The notes beneath the pieces are model-generated. The model searched no databases, was not told the origin of the DNA, and saw nothing but the letters and a program-made list of their open reading frames with translations. From the NCBI GenBank assembly GCA_947683425.1, contig CANTUQ010000031.1, positions 3,979,001 to 4,043,000 of the forward strand: a stretch of DNA of 64,000 nucleotides. The letters run 5' to 3'. Source of the DNA: Excoecaria cochinchinensis. Its lineage: Eukaryota; Streptophyta; Magnoliopsida; Malpighiales; Euphorbiaceae. The translations under genes and the position numbers were made by a program. Positions 1 to 10,681 of the stretch are shown one piece after another; within the stretch, counting starts at the first letter, position 1; each line of letters opens with the position of its first letter.

Positions 1-789
1 CTTGACCAAAGGAATCTGCTTATTCCTCAACTGTCTTACTTCTCGAGCTAGGATAGCTCTAGGCTCTTCATCGTAGGAAAAATCCGTCTGTACTTGAACT
101 TCTTGAACTGACAACACATGGGACGAATCCGATCTATACCAACGGAGCATCAAAACGTGAAACACATCATGAAGCTTCGATAATTCCATCGGCAAAGCCA
201 ATCTGTAAGCCACGGGACCAACTCTTGCTAACACCTCATACGGACCAATCAAGCGAGGACTAAGCTTTCCTTTCTTCCCAAACCGAAGGACTTTTCTCCA
301 AGGAGAAACTTTAAGAAAAACTTTATCCCCAACTTCAAACTGCACATCTTTTCTCTTCAGGTTGGCATAAGACTTCTGTCGATCCTTATCTGCTTTCAAA
401 TTCCGCTGCACGACTCTGATCTTCTCCTCTGTATCTCTAACCAGATCTGGCCCAATCACTGACCTCTTAGAAAGCTCTGTCCAACAAACTGGAGTCCTAC
501 ACTGCCGCCCATACAAAGCCTCATACGGTGACATACCAATACTCGTCTGAAAACTGTTGTTGTAGGCAAACTCCATCAGCGACACATACTTGTCCCAACT
601 ACCCGAAAAATCCAAAACACATGCCCTCAACATATCCTCTAAGATCTGAATCACTCGGTCAGACTGACCATCTGTCTGAGGATGAAACGCCGTACTGAAA
701 TTCAACTTGGTACCCAAGGCTCGTTGCAACTCTTTCCAAAACTTAGATGTGAACCTTGGATCCCGATCTGAAACTATAGACAAAGGCAC
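1..789 (-). pseudogene. Integrase catalytic core and C-terminus, start of chromodomain (element A)
   Basis: The frame is open from 789 to the window edge. Translation by eye gives VSDRDPRF (second catalytic Asp), then the TDGQSDRVIQILEDMLR region with the catalytic Glu, then the GPYEVLARVGPVAYRLALP stretch typical of the integrase C-terminal domain. The last residues, EEPRAILAREVRQLRNKQIP, match the opening of the chromodomain that ends chromoviral integrases and is known to bind histone marks. The segment is cut by the window edge. An in-frame TGA at 790-792 separates it from the N-terminal part. Confidence 0.85.
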
Positions 790-1329
790 TCAATGCAACT
801 GAACTATTTCATCCACATAGGTACTAGCCAATCTATCCATTTGGTAATCCATCCTAACCGGCAAGAAATGAGCGGACTTCGTGAGTCGATCCACAATAAC
901 CCAAACTGAATCATGCTTCTTCTGAGTCAAGGGCAACCCGAAAACAAAATCCATAGTGATGTCATCCCACTTCCACTCCGAAACGGACAAAGGTGTGAGC
1001 AATCCCGAAGGAACTTGGTGCTCAGCCTTTACCTGCTGACAAGTCAAGCACTTAGATACAAAGTCCACTATGTCCCTCTTCATACTAGACCACCAATAAA
1101 ATTGCTTCATATCCCGATACATCTTGTTACTCCCGGGATGCATGGTGAAAACTGTACTATGTGCCTCGTCCATAAGCTGTCTTCTTAACTCTTCGCTATC
1201 AGGTACACACAAACGGTTTCTAAATAAAAGAACCCCATCCTGAACAAAAAACTCTGACTGCTTGCCTAAACTGACTTCTTGCACAATCCGCTGAAGCTTT
1301 TCATCAACCTTCTGAGCATCCACTATCCG
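790..1329 (-). pseudogene. Integrase N-terminal zinc domain and first catalytic Asp (element A)
   Basis: The translated segment has the HHCC zinc-binding pattern (His in HPGSNKMY, Cys pair in CLTCQQ) followed by WDDITMDFVFGLP, whose MDF Asp is the first residue of the D,D,E triad, and VDRLTKSAHFLPV. This is the usual N-terminal half of a Tekay-type integrase, which inserts the element cDNA into chromosomes. It stops at TGA 790-792, where relatives have a Gly before VPLSIVSD. The TAG at 1330-1332 separates it from RNase H in the same frame. The ATG at 1323 is only the first Met after that stop, not a real start. Confidence 0.87.
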
Positions 1330-1539
1330 CTATTGTAAGGTAGGCTTGACCCTCAACTGAGCTATCAAAGCCCCATCTGAATCAAACCTCCATCTGAATC
1401 GTCTTAAAAACAAGGCAGAAACTGACTTCCGACTCAAAGTATCAGCGACTACATTGGCCTTACCCGGATGGTAATCCACAATGCAGTCGTAGTCCTTAAA
1501 CAACTCAAGCCAACGGCGCTGTCTCATGTTCAACTCTTT
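1330..1539 (-). pseudogene. RNase H C-terminal end and tether (element A)
   Basis: This short open segment encodes MNMRQRRWLELFKDYDC, then YHPGKANVVADTLSRK, whose VAD Asp is the last RNase H active-site residue, and then the linker to integrase. It is in frame with the segments on both sides and is bounded by TAG codons at 1540 and 1330. Both stops are one C-to-T change away from CAG. Confidence 0.85.
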
Positions 1540-2751
1540 CTATGTGAGGAAGTACTTCAAGCTCTTATGGTCCGTAAAGATCCTACACTTTTCCCCATAC
1601 AGATAATGATGCCAAATCTTCAAAGCAAAGATCACAGCCGCCAACTCTAGGTCATGCGTCGGATAGTTCCTCTCATGTGGCTTTAACTGTCGAGAAGCAT
1701 AAGCCACGACCTTGCCTTTTTGCATCAAAACACATCCAAGACCAACACTCGAAGCATCACTATAAATGACAAACTCTTTACCCGAGATGGGTTGAGTAAG
1801 TATAGGAGCCTCAACTAGCAATTGCTTTAACTGATCAAAACAAGCCTGGCATCTATCTGACCACTCAAATCTGACCCCTTTCCTCAACAATCTTGTCATC
1901 GGAGCGGCAATCACAGAAAAACCCTTAACAAACCGACGGTAGTACCCTGCCAAACCAAGGAAACTCCTCACTTCCTGAACATTTCTAGGCGCTTTCCAAT
2001 CCACTATCGCCTCAATCTTAGCTGGATCCACTTGGATACCCTCAGCTGAAACTATATGGCCCAAAAATGACACTTCCCGAGGCCAAAAATCACACTTACT
2101 TAACTTGGCAAACAGCCGATGTTCCCTCAACACTTGCAAAACCAATTGGAGATGCTCCTCATGCTCACTCTCATCCTTGGAATACACCAGGATATCGTCT
2201 ATAAACACCACCACAAACCGGTCTAAGTATGGCGTAAACACTCTGTTCATCAAATCCATGAATGCCGCTGGAGCATTAGTCAAACCAAACGGCAACACAA
2301 GGAACTCATAATGGCCATACCGAGTCCGGAATGCAGTCTTAACCACATCCTCATCCTTAACACGAAGCTGATAATATCCCGACCGAAGATCTATCTTAGA
2401 GAAGACACCGGAACCCCGAAGCTGGTCAAACAAATCCTCGACTCTAGGCAACGGATACTTGTTCTTCACTGTTATCTTATTAATCTGCCTGTAGTCGATA
2501 CACATCCTCAAGGATCCATCCTTCTTCTTAACAAACAGAACCGAAGCTCCCCAAGGAGATATGCTGGGTCGAATGAACCCCTTATCCAAAAGCTCTTGTA
2601 GTTGAGTTTTTAATTCTCTAAACTCCACAGGAGCCATTCGATAAGGTGCCTTCGATACGGGTGTGGTGCCCGGTATAATCTCTATGGCTAGCTCAACTTC
2701 CCTCTCTGGAGGCAAACCCGGCAATTCACTTGGAAAAACATCACTGAACTC
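1540..2751 (-). pseudogene. Reverse transcriptase and RNase H (element A)
   Basis: The segment copies the RNA genome and degrades the RNA strand. Counting from the Met at 2724 (394 residues), the RT palm has KIDLRSGYYQL (catalytic Asp near residue 112), LPFGLTNAPAAF, and VVVFIDDILVYSKD with the FIDD active site near residues 174-177. RNase H follows with YSDAS (about 323), HDLELAAV (about 360) and FTDHKSLKYF (about 385). Length and motifs are normal for Tekay/Del. It is bounded by in-frame stops at 2752 and 1540; the Met at 2724 is internal to the original polyprotein, so it is not a gene start. Confidence 0.92.
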
Positions 2752-2964
2752 TCAAACGACAGGGATATCCTCAATCTGAACTTGATCTCTCTTGGAATCC
2801 AACACGACCGCTAGAAAAGCCTCACAACCTTTCCTGATAAATCTCTTGGCTTGCATCGCAGAAATCACATTATTCACAGAACTCGCACCAAAACCTCTAA
2901 CAAACACTGAAGCTCGATTCCTATCCTGAAGCACGAAGGTCTTCCTATGACAATCAACTACAGC
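2752..2964 (-). pseudogene. Protease to RT linker (element A)
   Basis: This open segment of about 70 residues lies between in-frame TGA codons at 2965 and 2752. It reads from AVVDCHRK through VLQDRNRASVFVRGFG to DQVQIEDIPVV and continues the protease C-terminal side towards RT. It has no catalytic motif of its own. It is recognised by frame and by position between LILGMDWL and LPGLPPERE. Confidence 0.75.
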
Positions 2965-4470
2965 TCAATGCTCACCCAACCAATCCATACCTAAAATCAA
3001 ATCATACTCTCTGAAGGGCAACTCTATCAAATTCGCAGGGAACTCAACTCCCTCAACCAACAAAGGACAATTCCTATAAACTCTACTCACACTGACACTA
3101 TGCCCTAATGGATTGGTCACACAAATCTCATAGTCTAACTGATCTACCACATGCAACTTATCAATAATCTTATCTGTGCACAAATATGAGTGTGTGGAGC
3201 CAGGATCTATTAGAGCATATAATTCAGTGTCATGGAGTAGGAACTTACCAGCAATCACATCAGGGGCATCCTGCTCCTCTCTAGCTCTAACTACATAAGC
3301 TCTAGCTGCAACTGGAGGAGGACGCTCAATAGTCTCAGAAACAGCTCCATCTCTAGGTCGACCGCCTCGACCTCTACCTCTACCTCTTGCAGCCTGAGAA
3401 GCATTCGATCCCACTCTGCTAGCTCCTCCCTGAGGTCCCGAATCCTCACTTATTTGCGGACAACTAGCCAGACGGTGCTCGGTACTCCCACACCTAAGGC
3501 ATCCACCAGTGAGCCACCTACACTCACCCCGGTGAACCTTATGGCAATTCTCACAAGCAGGCGTCACATCAGATCTACCACCTCTACCAGAACCAGATAC
3601 TGCCGCTGAACCTTGCCTTCTTCCTCTGGTGGCTGAACCAGCTGTTGGTTCATCTTGCGAGTTCCTAGATCTCTTACCCGAAGATGAAGAAAAACCACCT
3701 CTAGCAGAGTTCCTTCGCTGAGCTCTCTCCCTAAGCAAAGATTCTTTCTTTTTTACCTTCATGGAAGCCTCAGCAATATGATAATAACTTACTCTCGGTT
3801 TAACAATCAAAGAGATCAAAGCAATCTTTAAAGAGTCGTTCAACCCGGCTTCAAAATGCTTACATATGAAATCATCTGTCATAACCCCACGTGGAGCATA
3901 CCGATATAACCGATTAAACTCCTTCTCATAATCCGAAACTGATAAGGCCCTCTGCCTCAAACTCAGAAACTGCGCCCATCTTGAGTCCCTATAAGCCTGA
4001 GTCACATACTTCTTAGTGAACACCTCACTGAAGAAGTCCCAGGTTAAAGGATCAGGCATCTGAGGTCGCCTACAAACCAACTCCCACCATTCATAAGCCG
4101 ACCCATGAAGCAAAGCCACAGCACACTCAGCTTGCTGATCAGGAGGACACCTGACTTCCCTTAAAGCTCTTTTCACCTTATCAAACCACCTTTCAGCTAC
4201 CTCTAACTCATCAAGCCCTGTCCTATAAAAATCCTCAACACCAGCTCTTCTTAAACTCTCTATCGGAGCTTTCGGGGCAGTCACCCTTTCCAAAACCCGA
4301 GCCATGTCCTGATGCAATCTGAACATCGCCTCAAAAGGCATGGCAGCGGCCTCGGGTTGGACCCTAGCACGTTGAGCCGACACCGAAATAAAAATAGACG
4401 GATCTACAACTGGAGGATTCACACTTTCAGCGGATTCCTCGAGCGCACCGTGAGCAGAATCAGAATCCAT
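2965..4470 (-). pseudogene. Gag with zinc knuckle, and aspartic protease (element A)
   Basis: The ATG at 4470 is 104 bases inside the primer site, so it is a credible polyprotein start. The first 250 residues or so match the plant gag core (YEWWELV, WDFFSEVF, then SVSDYEKEFNRL). A basic Ser/Gly/Arg-rich stretch follows, then a CCHC knuckle CLRCGSTEHRLASC at about 324-337 and an RGRGRGRGG tract. The protease active site ALIDPGSTHSYL is near 420, and LILGMDWLG closes the domain. The reading frame ends at TGA 2965-2967 but stays aligned with pol. Gag forms the particle; protease cleaves the polyprotein. Confidence 0.92.
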
Positions 4471-4573
4471 CTAACAAACAAGAGGACAGCCGCATCAGCC
4501 AACACATTCCTAGACATAGACATATCCACACATAGCATCACATAAATAATCACCCAGAAACGCCTAAACCGGA

Positions 4574-4585
4574 GCTCTGATACCA
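4574..4585 (-). promoter_or_regulatory. Primer binding site, tRNA-iMet
   Basis: On the minus strand this reads TGGTATCAGAGC, the complement of the plant initiator tRNA-Met 3' end. It lies five bases inside the LTR end, between the LTR and the gag ATG, where minus-strand cDNA synthesis starts. Confidence 0.92.
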
Positions 4586-4993
4586 CAACTTATAACACCC
4601 CTTACCCGTACTCAGGCGATCCCATCCGATAAGGAGTGAGATGCCGTATGAGTAGAGGTGCCACCACACAGATACAGAATATACATACATTCATACAACG
4701 ACATACATGCCGAAATACAGGGTAAATTAAAACTTTACAAAACCAATCAAGAATTAAGCTGATCATGCATTAATATAATGGAAATCATTACATTACTGTT
4801 CTGATCAACAAAGAGATACAACAATTAATTACAATCCCGAATTACATAAGCCAAAAGCGGAAGCTATTACAAAATCAATATAAGAGAGTTCTATACAAAA
4901 AGAATCTCCAACTACAAACTCAATCCTATTCTAAACCCTGCTGCGTTGGCTTAGACTGCGGCGACTCTCCCAAGGCAACTCCTTCTGCACCTG

Positions 4994-5031
4994 CACGGGT
5001 AAACACACCGTGCTGAGCGATAAACGCTTAG
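4994..5031 (-). other. Twin hairpin near the end of LTR A
   Basis: Two adjacent inverted repeats: CTGAGCG/CGCTTAG at 5013-5031 (one wobble or mismatch, depending on strand) and CACGG/CCGTG at 4994-5012. The same pair occurs at the matching place in LTRs D, H and the solo LTR; B shows the first hairpin only. Confidence 0.6.
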
Positions 5032-5300
5032 TGGGGAAACACACATATAAAAAAGGGCAACCATTCACAACGGTCGTCAAGCAAAACACAAGCGTATATC
5101 AAAATATACCATACACATAGCATATCAGTTGCATAAGCACGCAAATACTAAGCCATACATTTAGAAGTTCATAACGATATTCATATTCCCATAACAGATT
5201 ATACTTTTCACTTGTGAGTCCATACATAAATCACATACGTTTTCTCATATTACAAATCACACAAGGCACCTACTGACTCGAGGGAGTGGATAACAAGTAT

Positions 5301-5360
5301 ACGGACAGTACTTTACAGGTACGAGCCGATACGGACAGTACTTTACGGGTGCGAGCCGAT
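5301..5360. repeat. Two 30-bp direct repeats
   Basis: 5301-5330 and 5331-5360 match with two A/G differences. Each ends in CGAGCCGAT. This lies in the part of the LTR where other copies hold their hairpin chain. Confidence 0.9.
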
Positions 5361-5739
5361 AAAATCAAGATACTTTTAACTTTTGCAAAATATTTCAAAG
5401 GGGACCTTAAACAAGATCCTTTCACATAAGGGTTCGCGAGGAACCAAACGGGGACCTGATCGAGGTCCAAACGGAACTGAGGGTTGCAGCTATAAGACTC
5501 TATTAGGCATGCCTAACTATCCACTTTCTGGACTCTAGCAGGTCATGCATAAACCATTCAATCCATTTCATAATTTCCAAAATCATCATCATCATCATAT
5601 ACATAATCATATCATGGATCCGCATTCATATCGTTCTTAAGATATCAAGCATAAATCTCATAAATGATAAAAGAAAAAGAAACTGGAGTTCAAACACCAC
5701 ACGCAACGAAGAAACAATTCATTCAGCATACAGGAACTG

Positions 5740-6060
5740 TCGCGCTCGCAACAGAGACCGAAGTCTCTTCGCTGCGCACGCGCGACGGATTTCGCGACCG
5801 CGAGGAGGACTGAAGGCCAGGCTCTGTCGCGCTTGCGACGGGTGTCGCGATCGCGACAGAGAACAAATATTGCTGTCGCGGGCTCGCGACAAATCGTGTG
5901 CTCGCGATAGCACTTTGCCAGCATCACGCTCTGTCGCGATCGCGACAGTTGTCGCGCTCGCGACAGAGGATACTCAACACCTCGGCTGTCGCGGGCTCGC
6001 GTGCTCGCGACAGCGAAGCTCCAATCACCGCTCTCTGTTGCGCTCGTGACAGCGTCGGGA
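5740..6060. repeat. CGCG palindrome array in LTR A
   Basis: Degenerate units of the type TGTCGCG-NN-CGCGACA recur many times, including the perfect 18-bp palindrome CTGTCGCGATCGCGACAG near 5931-5948. The block is far richer in CpG than the rest of the LTR and lies about 1.15-1.47 kb from the LTR start. Confidence 0.85.
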
Positions 6061-6065
6061 TTTTA

Positions 6066-6091
6066 AAAATCTGCAGAATTCTGCAGATTTT
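6066..6091. repeat. 26-bp perfect palindrome
   Basis: The 13 bases AAAATCTGCAGAA are followed directly by their exact reverse complement. It borders the CGCG array on the LTR-start side. LTR B keeps only the left half, near 9600. Confidence 0.9.
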
Positions 6092-7550
6092 CCTCCTCTA
6101 AAATCACCCATCCACACACAAAATTCAACCATGAGCCTCTTATCTCAAACCCAGCCATCCAATAGCATCAACAACCATAATATAACATTTAATAACAAGA
6201 AATTTCATACAAATCATTAAATTAACTCTCCAATTTCAAGAATCAACCAAAAACCCAATTTATGCCCAAAACCAGATCAATTCCCAAATTACCAAAATTA
6301 ACTCATGCTCTTGCAAAATCCACATTCCAAAACAATAACCCATATCATACATACCATAGCAAAGGCATATCACAACCCAATTTCCACAAATCATCAAGAA
6401 CACATACATGAACATATTTACATGCAAAAGCAAGAAATTCCCAAACCTCAAAATCCTTAGCTCCTATTGCTTGGATCCGCTAGTTCCAACCTTCTCCATG
6501 CCCTTTGGCTCGCGAGGAGGCTCAGCTAAGCACAACCCAACAAAACCCACAACAAAGCAACTCTAGATTAAAACCCAAATCCAGAAAATATGAAGAAGAA
6601 AGATGAAGAAGAGGAAGAAGAAGATGGAAAATGCAGAAAACTTACTAAGGAAAAGCAAGGGGATGATTAATTTCCACCACTAGAGGCTTGAATCCCAACT
6701 AGGGCACCACAATGAAGGAGAAGAGAAAGAGGAGTTAGGAAGAAAAGAGAGAACGGGATTGAGGGAGCAAAGTTCTGCTTTCCTATTCTCTTTCCTCTTC
6801 TAAATCTTTACTTTTCCCTCTCTTGCCAAGTGTCCTCATCCTAATGGTGGAATTCAATCACTCACACCCAACAAACATACCTCACATGCACACAATGAAA
6901 CACCCTAATAATGCACCCTACATATGTATGAGCAACACACACCCAATGATTTCTCCAAATAAAACACCCTACAAATGTATGCATGCCCACACACTACAAT
7001 AACCCACTAGTGCATACCCTACTATGGTGCACTAACACATACACAAATATGTCCCAACTAATTCACACCATAGTGCTACACATGCACACACGCACCAGAA
7101 AAACCCCAAATCACACAATATTACCAAAATGCCCTTATTATGCTAGACTTATGCAAATGCACACACATACATATATGGCTCATTCAACTAGGGGGCAAAC
7201 GGGGTGTGACACCAAACCCCTCACGTAGCATTCCAGAAGAAACGGTAGGCAAGTGCTATGGTGAGTGGAGGGTGCTACCAAACGAAAACACTAACAGAAA
7301 ATAGAATAATAAAAATTCTTAGAACCAGACCACTAAAGACATACACATCACAAGCTTATCTCACCAGCAAACTATTACTCACACTATATATATTAAAACT
7401 CGTCAAAATATTACATAAAGAAACTTCATTACATTCCGAAATTCAATAAAAACTGCCTTCTACAATTTCTATCGACTTATTGGCCAAATCTACAGAGGAT
7501 CTCACGAACCAAACTTCTGTCTCCTTAACCTGCATGGAAAAACACCTGTG

Positions 7551-7568
7551 CTAAGCAATAACGCTTAG
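7551..7568 (-). other. Conserved LTR hairpin (LTR B)
   Basis: CTAAGC-AATAAC-GCTTAG is a perfect six-base stem, followed by the GTGG of the conserved block. It lies about 340 bp from the LTR end, as in the other copies. Confidence 0.65.
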
Positions 7569-8545
7569 TGGCCAGAAACAAATAATAAATAGCCACTCAC
7601 AGTGGTTGTTATTACGAACACATACATAAGCAACATATACATAATCATAAAGTATATCAGCTAGAGACATTACAGATGCACATCATCACTCTCACACACC
7701 ATAAACAGAAAATACTTTGTTGCTTTTTAATCACAAATACATTATACGTACTCATCGCTTACTTAAATTGCTTAATTAACCTTATAGTTAGTTATACTTC
7801 ATAGGATACCAATATTCATTTTTACTAGTCAAAATATAAAGTCTTAGAAATTCCCATTATTACGAATATTTCTAAAATCATGCTTACAACCGTATAGATA
7901 CTCAAATTAAAACATTTCATTCGTTCTAACCATTACATTGATCGAAACTAAAAACAACTCAATCCTCAGATTTGTTCGGGCTTGATATAAACATTCCAAG
8001 CTTCCTACGTATCCCTATGGTTCGGAATAAGAATCGCGTAGTTCTATTGAAAACCTTATACACACATAATCCAAAATTAATCCTAACTCACTCCCTAAAT
8101 CCAGTTATCTATATCATATTTACCACTTTTTACCTTAATTATTAATCAATATTTGCTTTTTGAACTCATTGAGAGCCAACAAACAATGCACATAAATTCC
8201 TTACCAACATACTTACATTGGTTATCCAGGCTAAAGTCTTGAAGGCAGATAACATATAATATACCTGTATTCTCATATCAAACATATAAATGAATACATT
8301 CATAAAATTCATTTACTGAATAATTAACTATAGCAAATACACATACCAATTACTTCCATAATTCTCTACAAAGACTTCATATAACCAATCATACTCACAA
8401 CTTTTCAACAGATTAATAACGTGCATTATCCACATATAAATTCTTATACAGTCAGTATTCATTCATACACGCCTATTAGAACAAACATTATCTGCTACAT
8501 CTCTTTTCATTGAACTGACATTGGATTAAGATACAAAAACACATA

Positions 8546-8788
8546 GGTACCCGAAGATACCACACAATCTCACATAGAAGTCCATAGAGGATCCGAAATC
8601 ACATAAGTGCATAAAGCACTAGCTCAAATGATATATAAGCCACAAAAGCAATATATATCCACAAACACATCAAATGCTTATTCTCATACCTTTATGCAAA
8701 TTATCAATTTATTCACATTCCTTTATTCTTATAATTGCCTGCAAAGGGGGTGGATAACGAGTGAACACAATGGGGTACCCGAGGGTAC
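8546..8788 (-). other. Two short tetraloop-type hairpins in LTR B
   Basis: 8546-8561 reads GGTACC-CGAA-GATACC, which as minus-strand RNA gives a six-pair stem with one wobble and a UUCG loop. 8775-8788 reads GTACCCGAGGGTAC, a five- or six-pair stem with a CUCG-type loop. They lie in the region that carries the hairpin chain in LTRs D and H. Confidence 0.5.
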
Positions 8789-9319
8789 AATCGAAAAGCA
8801 ACATCTTTAATTTCTCATTCGAAAACATTTTCACATTGGGGAATCTTAAACAAGATTCGAACACATTGAGGATCGCAAGGATCCAAATGGGGACTTGATC
8901 AGGGTCCAGAACGAAAGGGGTTGCAGCTAACAGAACTCTATAGGCAAAACTATCTATCCACAACTGACTGTTGCAGGCTAGATACACATATGTCCCATTT
9001 AAATACTTATAACATTCTTTTATTTTCACATAAGTACATGCATTCATATACTCGCATATTATTTGCACTTATCATACATATCATATTCCAAAACTAATCA
9101 TGTGTTCTTGCACGCATTTATATTTAATGTATAAGTTCACACTTCCTTATGTTTTTACATTTAACAAATAATAGTAGCAAATTAAATTCTCATATTTCAA
9201 TTATTTTTCACACTTTGGAACATTTAAAATAATTAATATTTTAAATCATAAATGCATAACTTAAGTGAGAAACCACACAAAGAAGAATTGAACAAAAACT
9301 TTTTAGGGCAAGGAGGATT

Positions 9320-9560
9320 ATCGTGCTCGCGACAGAGGCCAAGCTCGCCTTCTGCCGCGCTTGCGGCAATCTGGCGCTCTTGAGAAAAGGAGCAAACCAG
9401 CCTCTGTCACGCTCGCGATGGGTGTCGTGCTCGCGACAAAGTGCGAGGAAGATTACTGTCGCGCTCGCGACAGCAATCCGCTCGATGAAATCGGGCTCTC
9501 TATCATGCTAGTGACAGAGGTCCAACTCTACAGGAGCTCAGGACCTCAGGCTCGGGTGTC
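9320..9560. repeat. CGCG palindrome array in LTR B
   Basis: Repeated GTCGCGCTCGCGACAG-type units, many decayed by single transitions, lie about 1.1 kb from the LTR start. Confidence 0.8.
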
Positions 9561-10681
9561 GTACTCGCGACATAGTCGATTTTCAGTTTCCTTTTTTCAA
9601 AAATCTGCAGAATTCTCATAACCAAAAATCCACCAACATGCAATTGACTCACTAAACTTCAACATAACTCAAATCCAACATTCAATACACTTTATACCAC
9701 ATAAACTGTTTCAAACCTATTATCACAATTAAAAACATCCCATTAAAGCAATTAACAATCAAAAGTTCTTTAAACCCAGAATTTTACTCTAAAAATCATA
9801 CAAATTCAAGTTTTGATTCAATACTTCACAACCATGGCATCTCTACTCAAATCAATCCAAATCCACAACATTTACACAAGCATAACCAAGTTTAACCTCA
9901 TAAATTTCAGAATTTCATAACAAAATACAAAAATCTAAAATATGCATAAATACACCAATTCCCAAACCTCAACTCCTTTGCTCCTAATAGCTTCCTTGGT
10001 TGATCTTGCTAACTCCCAAACTCATCCAAGGTCTTTCTTATCCAAAATCCTCATTAATCACCCACACATACACAAAACATTAATCTAGGTTTGAAGCTAA
10101 TCAAAGGAATAGAAGAAATCAAAACTTAAAACTTACCTTTCCTTAACAAACTCTTCACTCAAATCACTTGGACTAACAAGCTTCATCATCTAAATCTTGG
10201 GCTTCGATCTAAGGGAAAGCAAATGGCGATGAAGCAAGAAGGAGAAGAAGAAGAAGGAGAAGGAGAAGGAGGGGAAGAACGAGGAGAACGAGAGAGGGGA
10301 GAGTAGATTTCTGCCCTCTCTCTCCTTCTCTCTCTTCTTTTATACCTCTTCTTATCTCTGTGCCACATGTCATCCTGCCATCGGTCCAATCTAGATATTT
10401 ATGTCAAAATCTCCTTTTAATCCCTCAACTCTCATATCCTCATACATTGATATTTATAACTTAATAATCCTTCGAATTGGCCCACTTAATTAATTTTATT
10501 CTTTCAATCAAGTTCTAATTTCATACTTCGTAATTTTACAATTGGCCGCACTTGCAAAAACTTTTACATTAATTCCCAAATTGTCCATTCGATGCACCTA
10601 GCACTACAACTTGCATAACTTTGGTCACCACTCATCCTCAATATGCACAAATCCTTCTAGGGTACATTTCGGGTTATTACA

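Larger units (their letters stand above)
1..7211 (-). mobile_element. Element A: Tekay/Del-like Ty3/gypsy chromovirus, 5' portion
   Basis: Reading leftwards from the 5' LTR (4591-7211), the order is tRNA-iMet primer site, gag with a CCHC knuckle, aspartic protease, RT, RNase H, integrase and the start of a chromodomain, which is the order of plant chromoviruses. All coding segments from 4470 to 1 lie in one reading frame, broken only by in-frame stops at 2965, 2752, 1540, 1330 and 790; I found no frameshift. The 3' end and 3' LTR lie beyond the left edge. The right end abuts LTR B. The element cannot be autonomous now. Confidence 0.93.
4591..7211 (-). repeat. 5' LTR of element A
   Basis: On the plus strand it begins TATAACACCCC (a decayed TGTAACACCCC) next to the primer site and ends GGGGTGTGACA at 7211, so the ends form the usual inverted repeat. 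It is 2621 bp long. In sense direction it holds a purine-rich stretch near 6700-6600, a palindrome and CGCG array (6091-5740), a 30-bp direct repeat (5360-5301) and a twin hairpin (5031-4994). No protein-coding content is seen. Confidence 0.88.
7205..10681 (-). repeat. LTR B, 3' LTR of a second minus-strand element
   Basis: The right end ATTACA at 10681 is followed by a polypurine tract on the minus strand, which marks the start of a 3' LTR. The left end TGTGACACCAAACCCC overlaps the end of LTR A by 5-7 bases. At about 3.48 kb it is longer than LTR A; roughly 850 extra bases lie between the hairpin at 7551 and the block at 8745-8980 that matches LTR A 5280-5520. It has the CGCG array and purine-rich stretch at the expected places. 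No coding content. Confidence 0.8.

Noticed and set aside
5740..6060. CGCG array as canonical CAMTA binding sites
   Set aside because: The CAMTA consensus is VCGCGB; most units here are TCGCGA, TCGCGC or GCGCGA, which do not fit, so I do not assign the factor.
6983..7228. Small His/Thr-rich open frame at the LTR A/B boundary
   Set aside because: It crosses an LTR end and consists of CACA-rich low-complexity DNA.
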